Shown: piece by piece, positions 13,208 to 22,113 of the stretch
Numbering within the stretch: position 1 is the first letter of the stretch
Layout of the letters: every line of letters begins with the position of its first letter
IMG/VR virus record: IMGVR_UViG_3300046517_000793
Coordinates: 1 to 46,405 of that record
Source of the DNA: a virus
Reading direction: 5' to 3' (one strand)
DNA length: 46,405 nucleotides
Made by a program: the position numbers and the translations under genes
The notes under the pieces: generated by a model
Database searches by the model: none
What the model was told of the DNA's origin: nothing
What the model saw: only the letters and a program-made list of their open reading frames with translations

Positions 13208-13661
13208 AAGCCCTAAAATGTCCACTTGTGTCCAAACAAAACGCTTTGGCGGTCTCTGTGGATAACCATATTATTCGGCAATATCAAAGAGTTGGGTTGT
13301 AGAATTTGTCTTGCAAGACACTTCCTACAATCGTCCTAATTTAGGACGCCACGTATTGCGTTTTTTGGCACGTAACCTCTTGATGTATATTGCAAATCCA
13401 TTGTCGGTTTACTCCCAACAAATGCGCCATTCCCGCTCCGGTTTTTGTCGTGTCGTGTCGAGTGCAAATTCGCACTTTATTGATATTCCATAATTAAAGA
13501 CAATTTTGTCTTGCGATGTTCTCATTTTTGGGTGTCGCATAAATGGCGCGCCGATGGTGAACGGGGGCAAAACGGGGGCAGAACAGCGGCGTATTCGGGG
13601 CGGCTAAAACGGGTTTTGTCCAGTGGTGTAATATGCGACACTAGCCGACAGGAGGTGACCG
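13208..13661. promoter_or_regulatory. AT-rich non-coding control region with candidate origin
   Basis: 454 bp with clearly lower GC content than its neighbours and no convincing gene. It holds a perfect DnaA box (TGTGGATAA, 13257-13265, complement TTATCCACA), a 34-bp imperfect inverted repeat (13297-13330) whose core TGTCTTGCAAGACA is perfect, GTCCTAATTTAGGAC (13333-13347), TGTCGTGTCGTGTC (13446-13459), AGTGCAAATTCGCACT (13461-13476), TTTGTCTTG (13305-13313 and 13505-13513) and a 9-bp inverted pair (GTGTCGCAT 13532, ATGCGACAC 13633). Candidate replication origin and/or late control region. A TAATAT at 13628-13633 could be a -10 box for the following genes but has no good -35. Confidence 0.5.
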
Positions 13662-13844
13662 ATGCCATCCAAAAAGACCGTCAAAGACCCCTACCCCGGC
13701 GCATTTGACACAAAGCCGCGGCCCCAAAACATCACACGGGCCCTGCCGCGGGATGCGACCCGTATTCGTAATACGGGCTCGCCGGTCGGGCCGGAGCACC
13801 CGCGCACGGTGCCCAAGGGCACCGGTACGAAGTCGCCGTTATGA
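13662..13844 (+). CDS. Small basic hypothetical protein (60 aa)
   Basis: ATG at 13662 with AGGAGGTGA (13650-13658) as a near-perfect site. The product is rich in Lys, Arg, Pro and Thr (KKTVKDPYPGAFDTKPRPQN, then RIRNTGSPVGPEHPRTV), probably disordered. An 8-bp stem, CCCGTATT/AATACGGG, lies inside it (13759-13777). No family recognised. The stop overlaps the next ATG by 4 bp. Confidence 0.6.
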   Translation: MPSKKTVKDPYPGAFDTKPRPQNITRALPRDATRIRNTGSPVGPEHPRTVPKGTGTKSPL

Positions 13845-14113
13845 GTGCGGAGAAAGCCACTGTGCGGCTGGCGGCAAGCCGCGCTCATCGCGCCCGTGTT
13901 CAGGCCGAGGCGGCGATGGCAGACTTCAATACCGCGCTCGACGCGCTCGATGCGGCCATCGCCGCGATGGGCGATTACAAGGTCGAGCAAATCATGCCGA
14001 TCGCTTATGACAGCCTGGGACGTCCGGTCTATTCAAAGCCGACGAGCAAGGAACTGCCCGACACCCCGCAAAGCGGGGACAGCGAAATCGTCGGCTATCC
14101 CCAAGAGCCCTGA
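13841..14113 (+). CDS. Hypothetical helical protein (90 aa)
   Basis: The ATG overlaps the previous stop as ATGA. Residues 10-45 form a long helix (ADFNTALDALDAAIAAMGDY) and the tail is Pro/Ser-rich. It converges with the giant late gene and overlaps its 3' end by 81 bp; its terminator lies inside the giant coding sequence. Function unknown. Confidence 0.6.
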   Translation: MSAEKATVRLAASRAHRARVQAEAAMADFNTALDALDAAIAAMGDYKVEQIMPIAYDSLGRPVYSKPTSKELPDTPQSGDSEIVGYPQEP

Positions 14114-17100
14114 CGCCAGCGAGCCGGCGCCGGCCTCGCTGCCCTGTTTTTGTTTTGGCTGCGGGTGGTAATAGCGCTGTTGTTGCTGCTCGCGGGTCAG
14201 AGGCTTGCTGCTTTCGCCCTTTGCCCCGGCGATAGACCGGGCAAACAGGTCCGACGCGGTCATCGACGTCCCATATTGTCCTAAGAGGGACAGGAGGTAG
14301 GACGCACGAGGACCACCCGGCAGCGCAGCCGCCACGGTGGCGCTAACCGGCATGCCGATTAGCGTCCAGAGGCCGCGCAGCATGCGGTATTCCGACGTAT
14401 TGGTCTCGGCGCTGCCCCCGCCGGTGGCCCAACCGACGATGTCCTGTAAGCTCTCGGCAAAGACATTGGCCTGGGCGCCTAGCGCCAGCGACGAGATTTC
14501 GTGTTCGTACCTGACGTGGGAGATCGCGTTAATCAGCGGGTCGGCGACACCACCAAGACCGATGCGCGAGAACGCCAGCGCCATGATGTTCTCGATGTAG
14601 CTGCCATCCTCCAGCCACTGGTTGGTGCGGTCGGTATCGAACAGCAGCTGCCGCAGCATCGTCGTCGGCAGCTGGATCATCATCATCCCGGCGAGCGAGG
14701 TGGCGGCATAGCCGGCCCACTTCGCCGTCCCGCTCAGCGTGCCCTGGACCTTGCCAAGCCGACCGCGCTCATAGGCCATTGTGGTAAACCAGCGATTAAA
14801 GAACGGATTGAGCACGGCCCGCTGAAAGCCAAAGTTGTACGATTGCAACCCGTAGATCCATCGCCCTAGCGCGGAGTTTGCACCGCGCGCCTTCTCGGAG
14901 GCGATCGGCTCGATCACCGTCTTCTCGACAAAGCGCTGAACCGCCTCGGCCCAACGCTGCCCCATCGGCGTCTGCGTCATCTCGTCGAGCGAAGGCATCT
15001 CGTCCCGGCTGGTGACCCACTTGGCAAACTCGGCGTGCTCGCTGTTCGGGATGCCCAGCTCGCGCAATTCGCCGTGCGGGTCGAACAGCGACCCCCGCCG
15101 CTGGTTGATGATCTGCTTGCCCCAGATCTTGAGGGCGGCATCCGCGCTGGCGATGGCGCCGACCTTGTTGGCGTTGGTGACGTAGGTGAGACCCGATCGC
15201 CGGTAGGCGTTCGACATCAGCCGGCCGGGGGAGCCTAGCAAGCCGGCAGTTCGCCCGGTGAGCATTGCCTCGCTAAGCCGGGTCGACGTTACCCCCAGGA
15301 CGTTGGCGATATCGCGCAGATGCTCGATCCGCTCGTTGGGCTTTAGCAGGTTGAGGTCGGCCAGCAACGCGCGGGTCGACGTCGTAAAACCATGAAAACC
15401 AGCCTTGAACGAGCCGGTCTGCATCGTTGCCACCATCGGCTCGGCGACTGTCGACCAGGCGGCGCGGCCCATCAACCCGATCGTATAGAGGCCGCGCGCC
15501 CAGGTGGCGAATTGATGGCCGGTCGACACCTCGTTCGAGGTGAGGATGCCGATCGAGCTTTCGATCGACCGCTTGATCTCGACACGATCCTCACGCGGCA
15601 CCCCCGCCGCCATCAGGTCGTTCATCACCTTGTCGAGAACTTCGCCTTTGGCGCCAAAGGTTTGGTTAAAGGCGATCTTGCGTGATAGCTGGTGGAAATA
15701 GTAGGGCAGCAATTCGCTAGGGCGAGTGAGAATGTAACCATTCTCGGCCATGATATCCCTTGCTTCGGCCGACAGGACGCGGTTCTTGAGAGGGTTGGCG
15801 CTGGGCAGCGTCCCGCCGGCGTTCTTGTAGCCCCACGGGACGTCATTTAGCGCGTAGACCCAATCATCGGCACGTTGCTTGGCCCAGGCATCCCGGATGG
15901 GATCGTGAAGTTGCGCAAGCAGCTGCTGTTGCTGCCGATCGAGATCCGCCAGCTTTTGCGGATCTGTCTCGTTGCGCATCTGCTCCTGGACCTGACCGAG
16001 CTTGGTCATCCCGTCATTGATCGATTGGGGCAGGTTCTTGCGGTTGAGGTCACCGTAGGCTTCGTGGATAAAGGCGCCGTTCTGCTGGCGCTGCTTGACC
16101 TCGAAATCGACCGCCATCGCATTGCTGATTGTGGCGTGCGCCTTTTGCCCGTCAGCCGTGATCTTGTCGTGGTCAAAGGCGATCGGGACGTAGCCCTCAT
16201 CTCGCGGCATTCCCACCGGGATGCCACCGCGCTCGACCTGATACCAAAAATCGTTGAGCAGAGCGCGGACCTCGCCGGCGGCACGCTGCACGTTGGCGGG
16301 GATCGGCCCGGCGCCGGTGTCGCGTCCCCGCAGCGCGTCCCATAGCTGCCGGTCGGTCTGCGCGCTGATCCGCGCGGTGTCGATCCCGTTATTGCGGAGG
16401 ATCGCGTCAAGCTTGTTGACGTGGCTCTGGGCCAGCCGATTGGCCAGCCGCTCAAAAGGGGTCGCCTGGAGCCTGCCCTCGGCGTAGCGATAGCCCAGCT
16501 TGTCCATGACATTGCCGATAACCCGGGCCGCAGCGTGGTTGCCCAGGTTTTCGTAGCGCTCGTGATAGACCCCCAGCTGACCCATGTTCGAGTAGGCATA
16601 AGGGGTGGCGACGTCCTTGAGGGTCAGCGCCCCGCGCAGGATGCCCTGCCTGGACCATCGCGGCACCTTCTCTGCACCCATCCGCGCGGCGGTGGTTTCC
16701 AGCCCTGCCAGCATCCGCTGCCGCCACGACGTGTAAGCGACGATCGGCTTCTTCAGCCCTGCGGCCAGCGCCGGGTTAGCCTGCGGCTCGGCCAGGTTGC
16801 GCCAGTGGATGGGGTCGAGGATGTCGTGATCGCTGGGGACGCTGGCCCGGGGATCGTGCCCCAGGATCTGGTTGCGTTGCAGGACCTGATGAAAGTCTTG
16901 CATCGCCTTAAAGATCGCGTCCCGGTCGGGGCCGTGCGGGTAGAGATCGTTAAACCGCTGGGTCGCCTGGTCGAGATAGGCCCGGTCGCCTTTGGTGATA
17001 AACTCGTTGCCGGCGCCCAGCACGTCGACCAGATGCGCAACAAACGCCTCGCCCGCCCGGGCCAGCAATTCCTCGGGCCGCGCGTGGTAACGCGACTGCG

Positions 17101-20100
17101 CCCCCATACGAAATGCGGTTGGGCCAATCGTCTGATGCGTCCTGGCGCCAGCGACAATGCGCCCAGCCTCGGCCGCGGCCGCTTGCCCCGCCTTGCCACC
17201 CTGCGCGGCTTTGGCGTTGAGATCGGCAACCCGGGCGGCTTCCAGCGCGTGGTCGTGAAAGATTGCGTTCATCACCCGGGCAAAGCCTTCCTCGGGGCTG
17301 CCCGGTCGGACATGGGTCTCCAACGCGCCCGCGCGAGTGCGGCTGCTCAGCAGCGAGCCGCGCCCAACCGGGTGATTGGCTAGCTTGTCGATCAGCGCGT
17401 GATCGAGCGCGTGGGTCCATTCATGGGCAAACGAGTTCGACCGATCCGGCATGTGGATCGATTTGGTATTGGGATCGTAGAGGCCGAGATAGGTATCTTT
17501 TCTGACGGACTTCAGGGGCTCAAGCCGCAGCGTGATTGTGCCATCAAGGCTCATCGCCTTCTCGGAATAGCCCAGCGCATGGGCCATCCACTGAAGGTTA
17601 TGATGCGCATCCAGGAGGGTATCGATCACCTTTTGCGGCTGCGCCTTGGGATCGACGACGACGTCCTTGAACCCGTAGATACGCTTCAAGCCGGCGCTGA
17701 GAACATCGATCTGATCCTGCACCGGCTTGTTGACCATGACGTCGGGGTCGTAGCCCAGATCCCGGAACGCCCGACGGTAGAGCGAGGGTCGGTCGGTGAT
17801 GTCGGGCGGTACGATGTTCGGCTGCCGGCGCATGTTCATTGCCGCGCGACCACGGCCGGCCTGTTGGAAGCGATCCGCAAGCGGCTGACCGCCGGGCGCG
17901 ACATTCACGCCCTTGGCTTGTGCTGCTAGTTCAGGCGGTAAGGAAAACTCGGCGCCGGGAGCCGCGCCAGCCTTGTTCTCGTGTTGCGCCAGTTCGGTGG
18001 TTGGGACGTCGACATAAGAAATATCGTGCCCGTAAGCTTCGCGAAATGGCAGGGCGATACCCGGCAAATCGTTGGTGAACTGCCGGGCAGTGCCGATCTC
18101 TCCTGGTCGATTGCCGCGCCATAACCGCGTGTAGCCATCCGCTACAGGCGGCAGCGCAGCCTGGATGGCGGCTGCGTCCTGGCGAAATCGCACGATCGGT
18201 GCCTCGCCTTTAACCGGCTCGTTGCTGATCGTCGGTCCCCGCGCGCCCGCGGTGTCTTGCTCTTCAAGCATCTCCTGGTGAGCGCCGGCAATGTGTTTGT
18301 CGGTGAGGTTATCGTCGATCGCCTTTCGCCAGATTTCCCGGAGTGCTCCGACCTGGTCAGCAGGGGCAGTGCCCTCCCCTACTGCATTGTCGATCGCTTG
18401 CCGATAGGCCGGGTCATTTCGTGCGGCCCAATGGTGGGCGAGAAATTTTGCTATATCGTCGGTGCTGTAACCAAAATGCAGTCCTTGGTCGATGCTACGC
18501 CCTGGGTCATCAGATCGAAGCGCGGACGTGGGGATATTCCGCTCGATCCTGCTAAACCCGGGGTCTTCGCTCGGAGCCATTCGCCCGCGGTGAACCGCCG
18601 CAGTGAAGTTTGCCAGTGACAGGTTCTCAGGGCTGTCAGGATGCGGCTGGCCCTGCGCGTTCTGCTCTTCTGCCTTCCGTATGCCTTGCGCCTCTTCAAA
18701 ACTCACAACCGAGCCATCAGCGCGAACAAACAGATTGCGGTCGGCTTTACTGCTGCCGGGGTCGACGCCACCGTTTTCACGAAGTGCTTGGTCGTAGGCT
18801 TCGCCGTGGGTCGCACCGGTATAAATCTTTCCGCCTACCCGCACAGCTGACGTTAACGTCTCCGGCGGTTGGCCCTGCGTTTTGTTCTGTGCATCCTGCT
18901 CTTCAAGCGTCAGGTGATCGGGCAACCGCTCGTTCGCCGGTGGGTGCCCTTGGGCGATGGCGTAAACAAACCCCGTGTTCGGGTCGCGCACCGCGACAAG
19001 CGGGTTCTCGCCCGGCCGCGCCATCAGATAGGTGTCGTGGTTGAGGTCCCCGTACTGCCCCAGAACAGCGTAGCGTTCCTCGGGGATCTCGACCGCGTGG
19101 CCCTCGGCGTCGTGCCCAACGACCATGACCTGGCCGGTTAGGGCATTGCCGTTTTGGTCTTTTACGGGGTCCCCATTCTCGTCCTTGGGGGCTTCGCCTT
19201 CGTAGGCCCCGGTCCAGGTGATGCCCTGCGTGGCGTCGACATGGGTCGACGTGACCAGGTCGTCGATCGCCTTGGTAGCTTTGAGATCGGTGTTGGTCTG
19301 CACCGGCTGGGTCTGCTCGGCATCCTTGAAATGCTGGTCGACGGTCGGATTGTGCCCCTCGTTGACCAGGACGCCGGAATGGCCGATCCAGCTATTGCCC
19401 AGGCTGTCGGTCGCCCGTACCAGGGTCTGACCTTGATCGGTGTTGGGAACCGTGGTGATACCTTGCTTGACCAACGCGTTATCGGGTGCGGGCGCTGGCG
19501 TCTCCGGTGCCTCGCGTTGCTGCTTGGTAGCGTCGAGCCACCGTCTGACGATCTCCTCCCGCCGGTTGACCGCGGCCTGGTGCACCCCCGCGCCGACAGC
19601 GTGAGGAAGACCGGCCGCTGCGCCAAAGAGTGCCGACGCGGCGATATCCTTGGGATCGCCCACCCCGGCCGTCAACGACTGATCGGGATTTAGCTGCGCC
19701 TTGTCGATGATGTTGTTGACGAGTTGCTGGGCTTGTTGGGCCGACGCCATAAAGAGGCCGTCCTGCCCCATGCGTGTCACCGCGGCGAGAAAGACGCGCT
19801 TCTCGACCCCCGACAGCGTGTTGAGCCAATGGGCCATCGGAAACGCCATGATCCCGGCCCCGGCGACCGATTTGAGGGCGGCGTCGACCGCAGCATCCTC
19901 GGGGGCATAGCCGGCCTTGAGGTTTTCCTGGTAGCTCTGGGAATAGGTTTGCATCCCGGCCACGCCCACCAGCGCCGGCAGGCCGCCCAGCGCGCCGGCA
20001 ACGACATAGACCGGGGCAGAGCCAAAGGCGGCGCCGATCTTTGTCGACAGCGCGTCCTCGTAGCCCGCCGGCGGGGTGATCTTCTCGCCCTGCCGGGTGA

Positions 20101-21943
20101 CCCAGTCGCCCGGCGCAGCGAGCGTCTGGCCGATCGTCTGAAAGGTCTTGTAGTAGGGTTCCTCCTGGATTGGTGGCGCGTTGGCGATCTGCCCTTCGAC
20201 CTGTTGGCGGATCTGCGTGCGCTGTTCCGGGGTCGCGTCCCGATACATCCCGGCAAAGCTTTGCTGAACCATATCGGTGGCCGGGATCGGCGGCGTCTCG
20301 CCGCGATCGATCCGGTCCATGATGTCGACTTGGTTGCTGGCCCGCTGCCGAGCCTGGGATGCGACCGTCGCGCTGCCGCCCTGAACGATGTTCCCGGGAC
20401 CGGCAGCCAGTTGCCCAATCCCCGTCACGAAGCTTCGTCCAAGGCCGGCGCCCAGCGCGGCGCCTTGATCCGGCATGATCCCTTGTGCCTGTTCCTCCTC
20501 CGACAGCGCTGGTTGCGCCACCGCTGGTTGTTCCGCTCCCGGCGCTGCCGTCCCCATCGACGCCTCGGACCCAAGCTCCGCGGGAACCGGGTAAGGTGGT
20601 TGCGGCTGCGCTGGTGGCGCAGCCGGCTGCACCGCTCCCGGTGCCGCCGTCCCCATCGATGCCTCGGACCCGAGCTCGGCAGGAGCCGGGTAAACGACGG
20701 ACACCTCTGGTAGCACCAGCTGCGGTGCCGGTTGCACCGCCCCCGGTGCGGCCGTCCCCATCGACGCCTCGGACCCAAGCTCGGCAGGAACCGGCAATGC
20801 CGGTGGCGGGACGACTTCCGGCTGCGGTGCAGCCGCGGGCTGCACTGCACCCGGTGCTGCCGTCCCAGCCGACGCCTCAGACCCGAGCTCTTGACCAGTC
20901 GGTAAGGCTGGCAGCAACGACGCGAACGATGACACCGATGGCACTTCCGGCTCGCCATAGAGCTCGGGTCGGTAGACCGGGGTTGCCCGGGACACGCTGG
21001 GCTGCGGGGCAGCCGGGGCGGTTTGCGTTTCCCAAGGCGGCGACGTGGGCCATTGCGGCGCCGCCGGCGACGCGGCCTCGGTTGGTTTCTCCCAAGGCGG
21101 GGACGTGGGCCACTGCGGCGTCGCGTCCTGGGACGTAGCGGGCGGGGCTGGCGACGGTGCTTGCTGCTGCTGCTGCCAAGGTGGGGTGGCCGGCCATTGC
21201 GGCTGCGCTGCCGCCGGTGCCGGTGCCGGCGTTGCGTCTGAGGACGCGGGCACGTCGGCCGGGGGCGCCGCCGGCTGGGCTGACGGCGGTTGTTGCTGGT
21301 CTGGTTGCTGCGTCTCCCACGGCTTGGTAGTGGGCCATTGCGGCGCTTGCTGCTCCGGCTGCTCAGGTGTCGCAGGCGCGGTTGGAGCCGCTACCGACGG
21401 GGTGGTGGCGAATTTTTGTTTGGCCGCGGCTGCTTCGCGATAGACCTCTTGGGGGTCGCCAAACCCGGGCGAAGCCCTGGCACCCCCAAGATCATAGTGC
21501 ATGATATCGCGCTGGCCGCTGCCCTTCTCCGTTTCAAAGTAATTGCCCCAGCCGAATTGCTGGGCTTTTTGCGGGTTGATGTACTGAAGATTGAGCAGCC
21601 CTTGCACCGCGGCATTACGATAAAGACGAGTGACGTCAGGGCCGCGGTTGGATATGTCGTTGCCGTTGTTATCGTAGATATGCCAATCCTCGGCATGGCC
21701 GGTAGCGTGCTGCGAAGAGGGATCACCACTGCGCACGCCCGATGTCATCACGGCGCGAAAGCCGGGCGGCAGGACCGTGGCAAAGGCCGACGCCATTGCC
21801 CGGTGCAGATCGGGGTCGACCCCCGAGAGGACGCCGGGGCCGGCACTGCCGCCACCGCGTCCTGGCACTAAGGGTGTCGGCGGCCCTGTCGCTCGCCCCG
21901 CGGTGCCTGTCCCAGCGCCCCAGGTAAAGTCGTCGAGCGGCAT
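14033..21943 (-). CDS. Giant polyvalent internal virion protein with M15 peptidase-like domain
   Basis: 2636 aa from the ATG at 21943, which overlaps the previous stop as TGATG (a GTG at 21946 is possible). Residues 45-155 resemble a D-Ala-D-Ala/M15 peptidase: SGVRSG, then SQHATGHAEDWHIYD (zinc ligands His and Asp) and a later HYD. It could cut cell-wall peptides during entry. Residues 200-480 are Pro/Ala/Gln-rich repeats. Near 1270 is an ART-like segment (LWRGNRPG, FTNDLPG, YVDVPTTEL, GAEFSLPP). Near 1509 is SFAHEWTHALDH, an HExxH zincin motif, with a downstream Glu in ARAGEAFVAHL. The last 400 residues are membrane-active-looking helices. Organisation recalls phage large polyvalent proteins and T7 gp16. 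It is the last gene of the late operon. Confidence 0.85.
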   Translation of the reverse strand: MPLDDFTWGAGTGTAGRATGPPTPLVPGRGGGSAGPGVLSGVDPDLHRAMASAFATVLPPGFRAVMTSGVRSGDPSSQHATGHAEDWHIYDNNGNDISNRGPDVTRLYRNAAVQGLLNLQYINPQKAQQFGWGNYFETEKGSGQRDIMHYDLGGARASPGFGDPQEVYREAAAAKQKFATTPSVAAPTAPATPEQPEQQAPQWPTTKPWETQQPDQQQPPSAQPAAPPADVPASSDATPAPAPAAAQPQWPATPPWQQQQQAPSPAPPATSQDATPQWPTSPPWEKPTEAASPAAPQWPTSPPWETQTAPAAPQPSVSRATPVYRPELYGEPEVPSVSSFASLLPALPTGQELGSEASAGTAAPGAVQPAAAPQPEVVPPPALPVPAELGSEASMGTAAPGAVQPAPQLVLPEVSVVYPAPAELGSEASMGTAAPGAVQPAAPPAQPQPPYPVPAELGSEASMGTAAPGAEQPAVAQPALSEEEQAQGIMPDQGAALGAGLGRSFVTGIGQLAAGPGNIVQGGSATVASQARQRASNQVDIMDRIDRGETPPIPATDMVQQSFAGMYRDATPEQRTQIRQQVEGQIANAPPIQEEPYYKTFQTIGQTLAAPGDWVTRQGEKITPPAGYEDALSTKIGAAFGSAPVYVVAGALGGLPALVGVAGMQTYSQSYQENLKAGYAPEDAAVDAALKSVAGAGIMAFPMAHWLNTLSGVEKRVFLAAVTRMGQDGLFMASAQQAQQLVNNIIDKAQLNPDQSLTAGVGDPKDIAASALFGAAAGLPHAVGAGVHQAAVNRREEIVRRWLDATKQQREAPETPAPAPDNALVKQGITTVPNTDQGQTLVRATDSLGNSWIGHSGVLVNEGHNPTVDQHFKDAEQTQPVQTNTDLKATKAIDDLVTSTHVDATQGITWTGAYEGEAPKDENGDPVKDQNGNALTGQVMVVGHDAEGHAVEIPEERYAVLGQYGDLNHDTYLMARPGENPLVAVRDPNTGFVYAIAQGHPPANERLPDHLTLEEQDAQNKTQGQPPETLTSAVRVGGKIYTGATHGEAYDQALRENGGVDPGSSKADRNLFVRADGSVVSFEEAQGIRKAEEQNAQGQPHPDSPENLSLANFTAAVHRGRMAPSEDPGFSRIERNIPTSALRSDDPGRSIDQGLHFGYSTDDIAKFLAHHWAARNDPAYRQAIDNAVGEGTAPADQVGALREIWRKAIDDNLTDKHIAGAHQEMLEEQDTAGARGPTISNEPVKGEAPIVRFRQDAAAIQAALPPVADGYTRLWRGNRPGEIGTARQFTNDLPGIALPFREAYGHDISYVDVPTTELAQHENKAGAAPGAEFSLPPELAAQAKGVNVAPGGQPLADRFQQAGRGRAAMNMRRQPNIVPPDITDRPSLYRRAFRDLGYDPDVMVNKPVQDQIDVLSAGLKRIYGFKDVVVDPKAQPQKVIDTLLDAHHNLQWMAHALGYSEKAMSLDGTITLRLEPLKSVRKDTYLGLYDPNTKSIHMPDRSNSFAHEWTHALDHALIDKLANHPVGRGSLLSSRTRAGALETHVRPGSPEEGFARVMNAIFHDHALEAARVADLNAKAAQGGKAGQAAAAEAGRIVAGARTHQTIGPTAFRMGAQSRYHARPEELLARAGEAFVAHLVDVLGAGNEFITKGDRAYLDQATQRFNDLYPHGPDRDAIFKAMQDFHQVLQRNQILGHDPRASVPSDHDILDPIHWRNLAEPQANPALAAGLKKPIVAYTSWRQRMLAGLETTAARMGAEKVPRWSRQGILRGALTLKDVATPYAYSNMGQLGVYHERYENLGNHAAARVIGNVMDKLGYRYAEGRLQATPFERLANRLAQSHVNKLDAILRNNGIDTARISAQTDRQLWDALRGRDTGAGPIPANVQRAAGEVRALLNDFWYQVERGGIPVGMPRDEGYVPIAFDHDKITADGQKAHATISNAMAVDFEVKQRQQNGAFIHEAYGDLNRKNLPQSINDGMTKLGQVQEQMRNETDPQKLADLDRQQQQLLAQLHDPIRDAWAKQRADDWVYALNDVPWGYKNAGGTLPSANPLKNRVLSAEARDIMAENGYILTRPSELLPYYFHQLSRKIAFNQTFGAKGEVLDKVMNDLMAAGVPREDRVEIKRSIESSIGILTSNEVSTGHQFATWARGLYTIGLMGRAAWSTVAEPMVATMQTGSFKAGFHGFTTSTRALLADLNLLKPNERIEHLRDIANVLGVTSTRLSEAMLTGRTAGLLGSPGRLMSNAYRRSGLTYVTNANKVGAIASADAALKIWGKQIINQRRGSLFDPHGELRELGIPNSEHAEFAKWVTSRDEMPSLDEMTQTPMGQRWAEAVQRFVEKTVIEPIASEKARGANSALGRWIYGLQSYNFGFQRAVLNPFFNRWFTTMAYERGRLGKVQGTLSGTAKWAGYAATSLAGMMMIQLPTTMLRQLLFDTDRTNQWLEDGSYIENIMALAFSRIGLGGVADPLINAISHVRYEHEISSLALGAQANVFAESLQDIVGWATGGGSAETNTSEYRMLRGLWTLIGMPVSATVAAALPGGPRASYLLSLLGQYGTSMTASDLFARSIAGAKGESSKPLTREQQQQRYYHPQPKQKQGSEAGAGSLASGLLGIADDFAVPALRGVGQFLARRL
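14117..14156 (+). terminator. Terminator of the 13.66-14.11 kb genes, inside the giant gene
   Basis: CAGCGAG (14117-14123) and CTCGCTG (14135-14141) enclose the self-complementary CCGGCGCCGG, and CCCTGTTTTTGTTTT follows. The orientation suits the + strand genes ending at 14113. On the minus strand the same bases encode the C-terminal part of the giant virion protein. Confidence 0.65.
20530..20890 (-). repeat. Four-copy ELGSEAS repeat inside the giant gene
   Basis: On the minus strand about four copies of PAELGSEASMGTAAPGAVQP (first copy varies) are encoded at about residues 355-480, spaced by 25-35 residues of Pro/Ala/Gln linker. The DNA copies are also close to identical, pointing to recent duplication. 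The repeat is probably a flexible spacer between the peptidase-like domain and the rest. Confidence 0.8.
20995..21340 (-). repeat. Repeated QWP-x-x-PW motif inside the giant gene
   Basis: At about residues 200-320 the giant protein has five copies of a Trp-containing motif: APQWPTTKPWETQ, PQWPATPPWQQQ, PQWPTSPPWEKP, PQWPTSPPWETQ and a partial variant. Each is embedded in Pro/Ala/Gln linker. Regularly spaced aromatic motifs in a disordered segment suggest docking sites for a partner or stickers for assembly. Confidence 0.75.
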
Positions 21944-22113
21944 CACCTACCCATGCGGGGAGGACGCGGCAGCGGTTTCTTCGCGGCCGGGCGCGGCACG
22001 CGCTTGCTGCGTATGATCGGCTCGGCAGGAAGACGCGGTGCGACCGGCAAACCCGGTGGTGGCGCCACGCCACCAAGGGCGGCGCCGGGGACGGTGATCC
22101 TGGGTGTTTTCAT
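21943..22113 (-). CDS. Small Pro/Arg-rich protein (56 aa)
   Basis: ATG at 22113 overlaps the stop of the 512-aa gene (ATGA) and its own stop overlaps the giant gene start (TGATG). The product begins MKTPRITVPGAALGG and ends in a basic Pro/Lys/Arg stretch (KRVPRPAAKKPLPRPP). It is probably disordered and may bind DNA or a membrane. Function unknown. Confidence 0.55.
   Translation of the reverse strand: MKTPRITVPGAALGGVAPPPGLPVAPRLPAEPIIRSKRVPRPAAKKPLPRPPRMGR

Noticed and set aside
13311-13493. 60-codon plus-strand frame in the AT-rich gap
   Set aside because: No ribosome-binding site; it overlaps several palindromes; composition looks non-coding.
16421-17383. Plus-strand frame (320 codons) inside the giant gene region
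   Set aside because: Antisense to the giant protein, whose long motif-rich frame explains the region.
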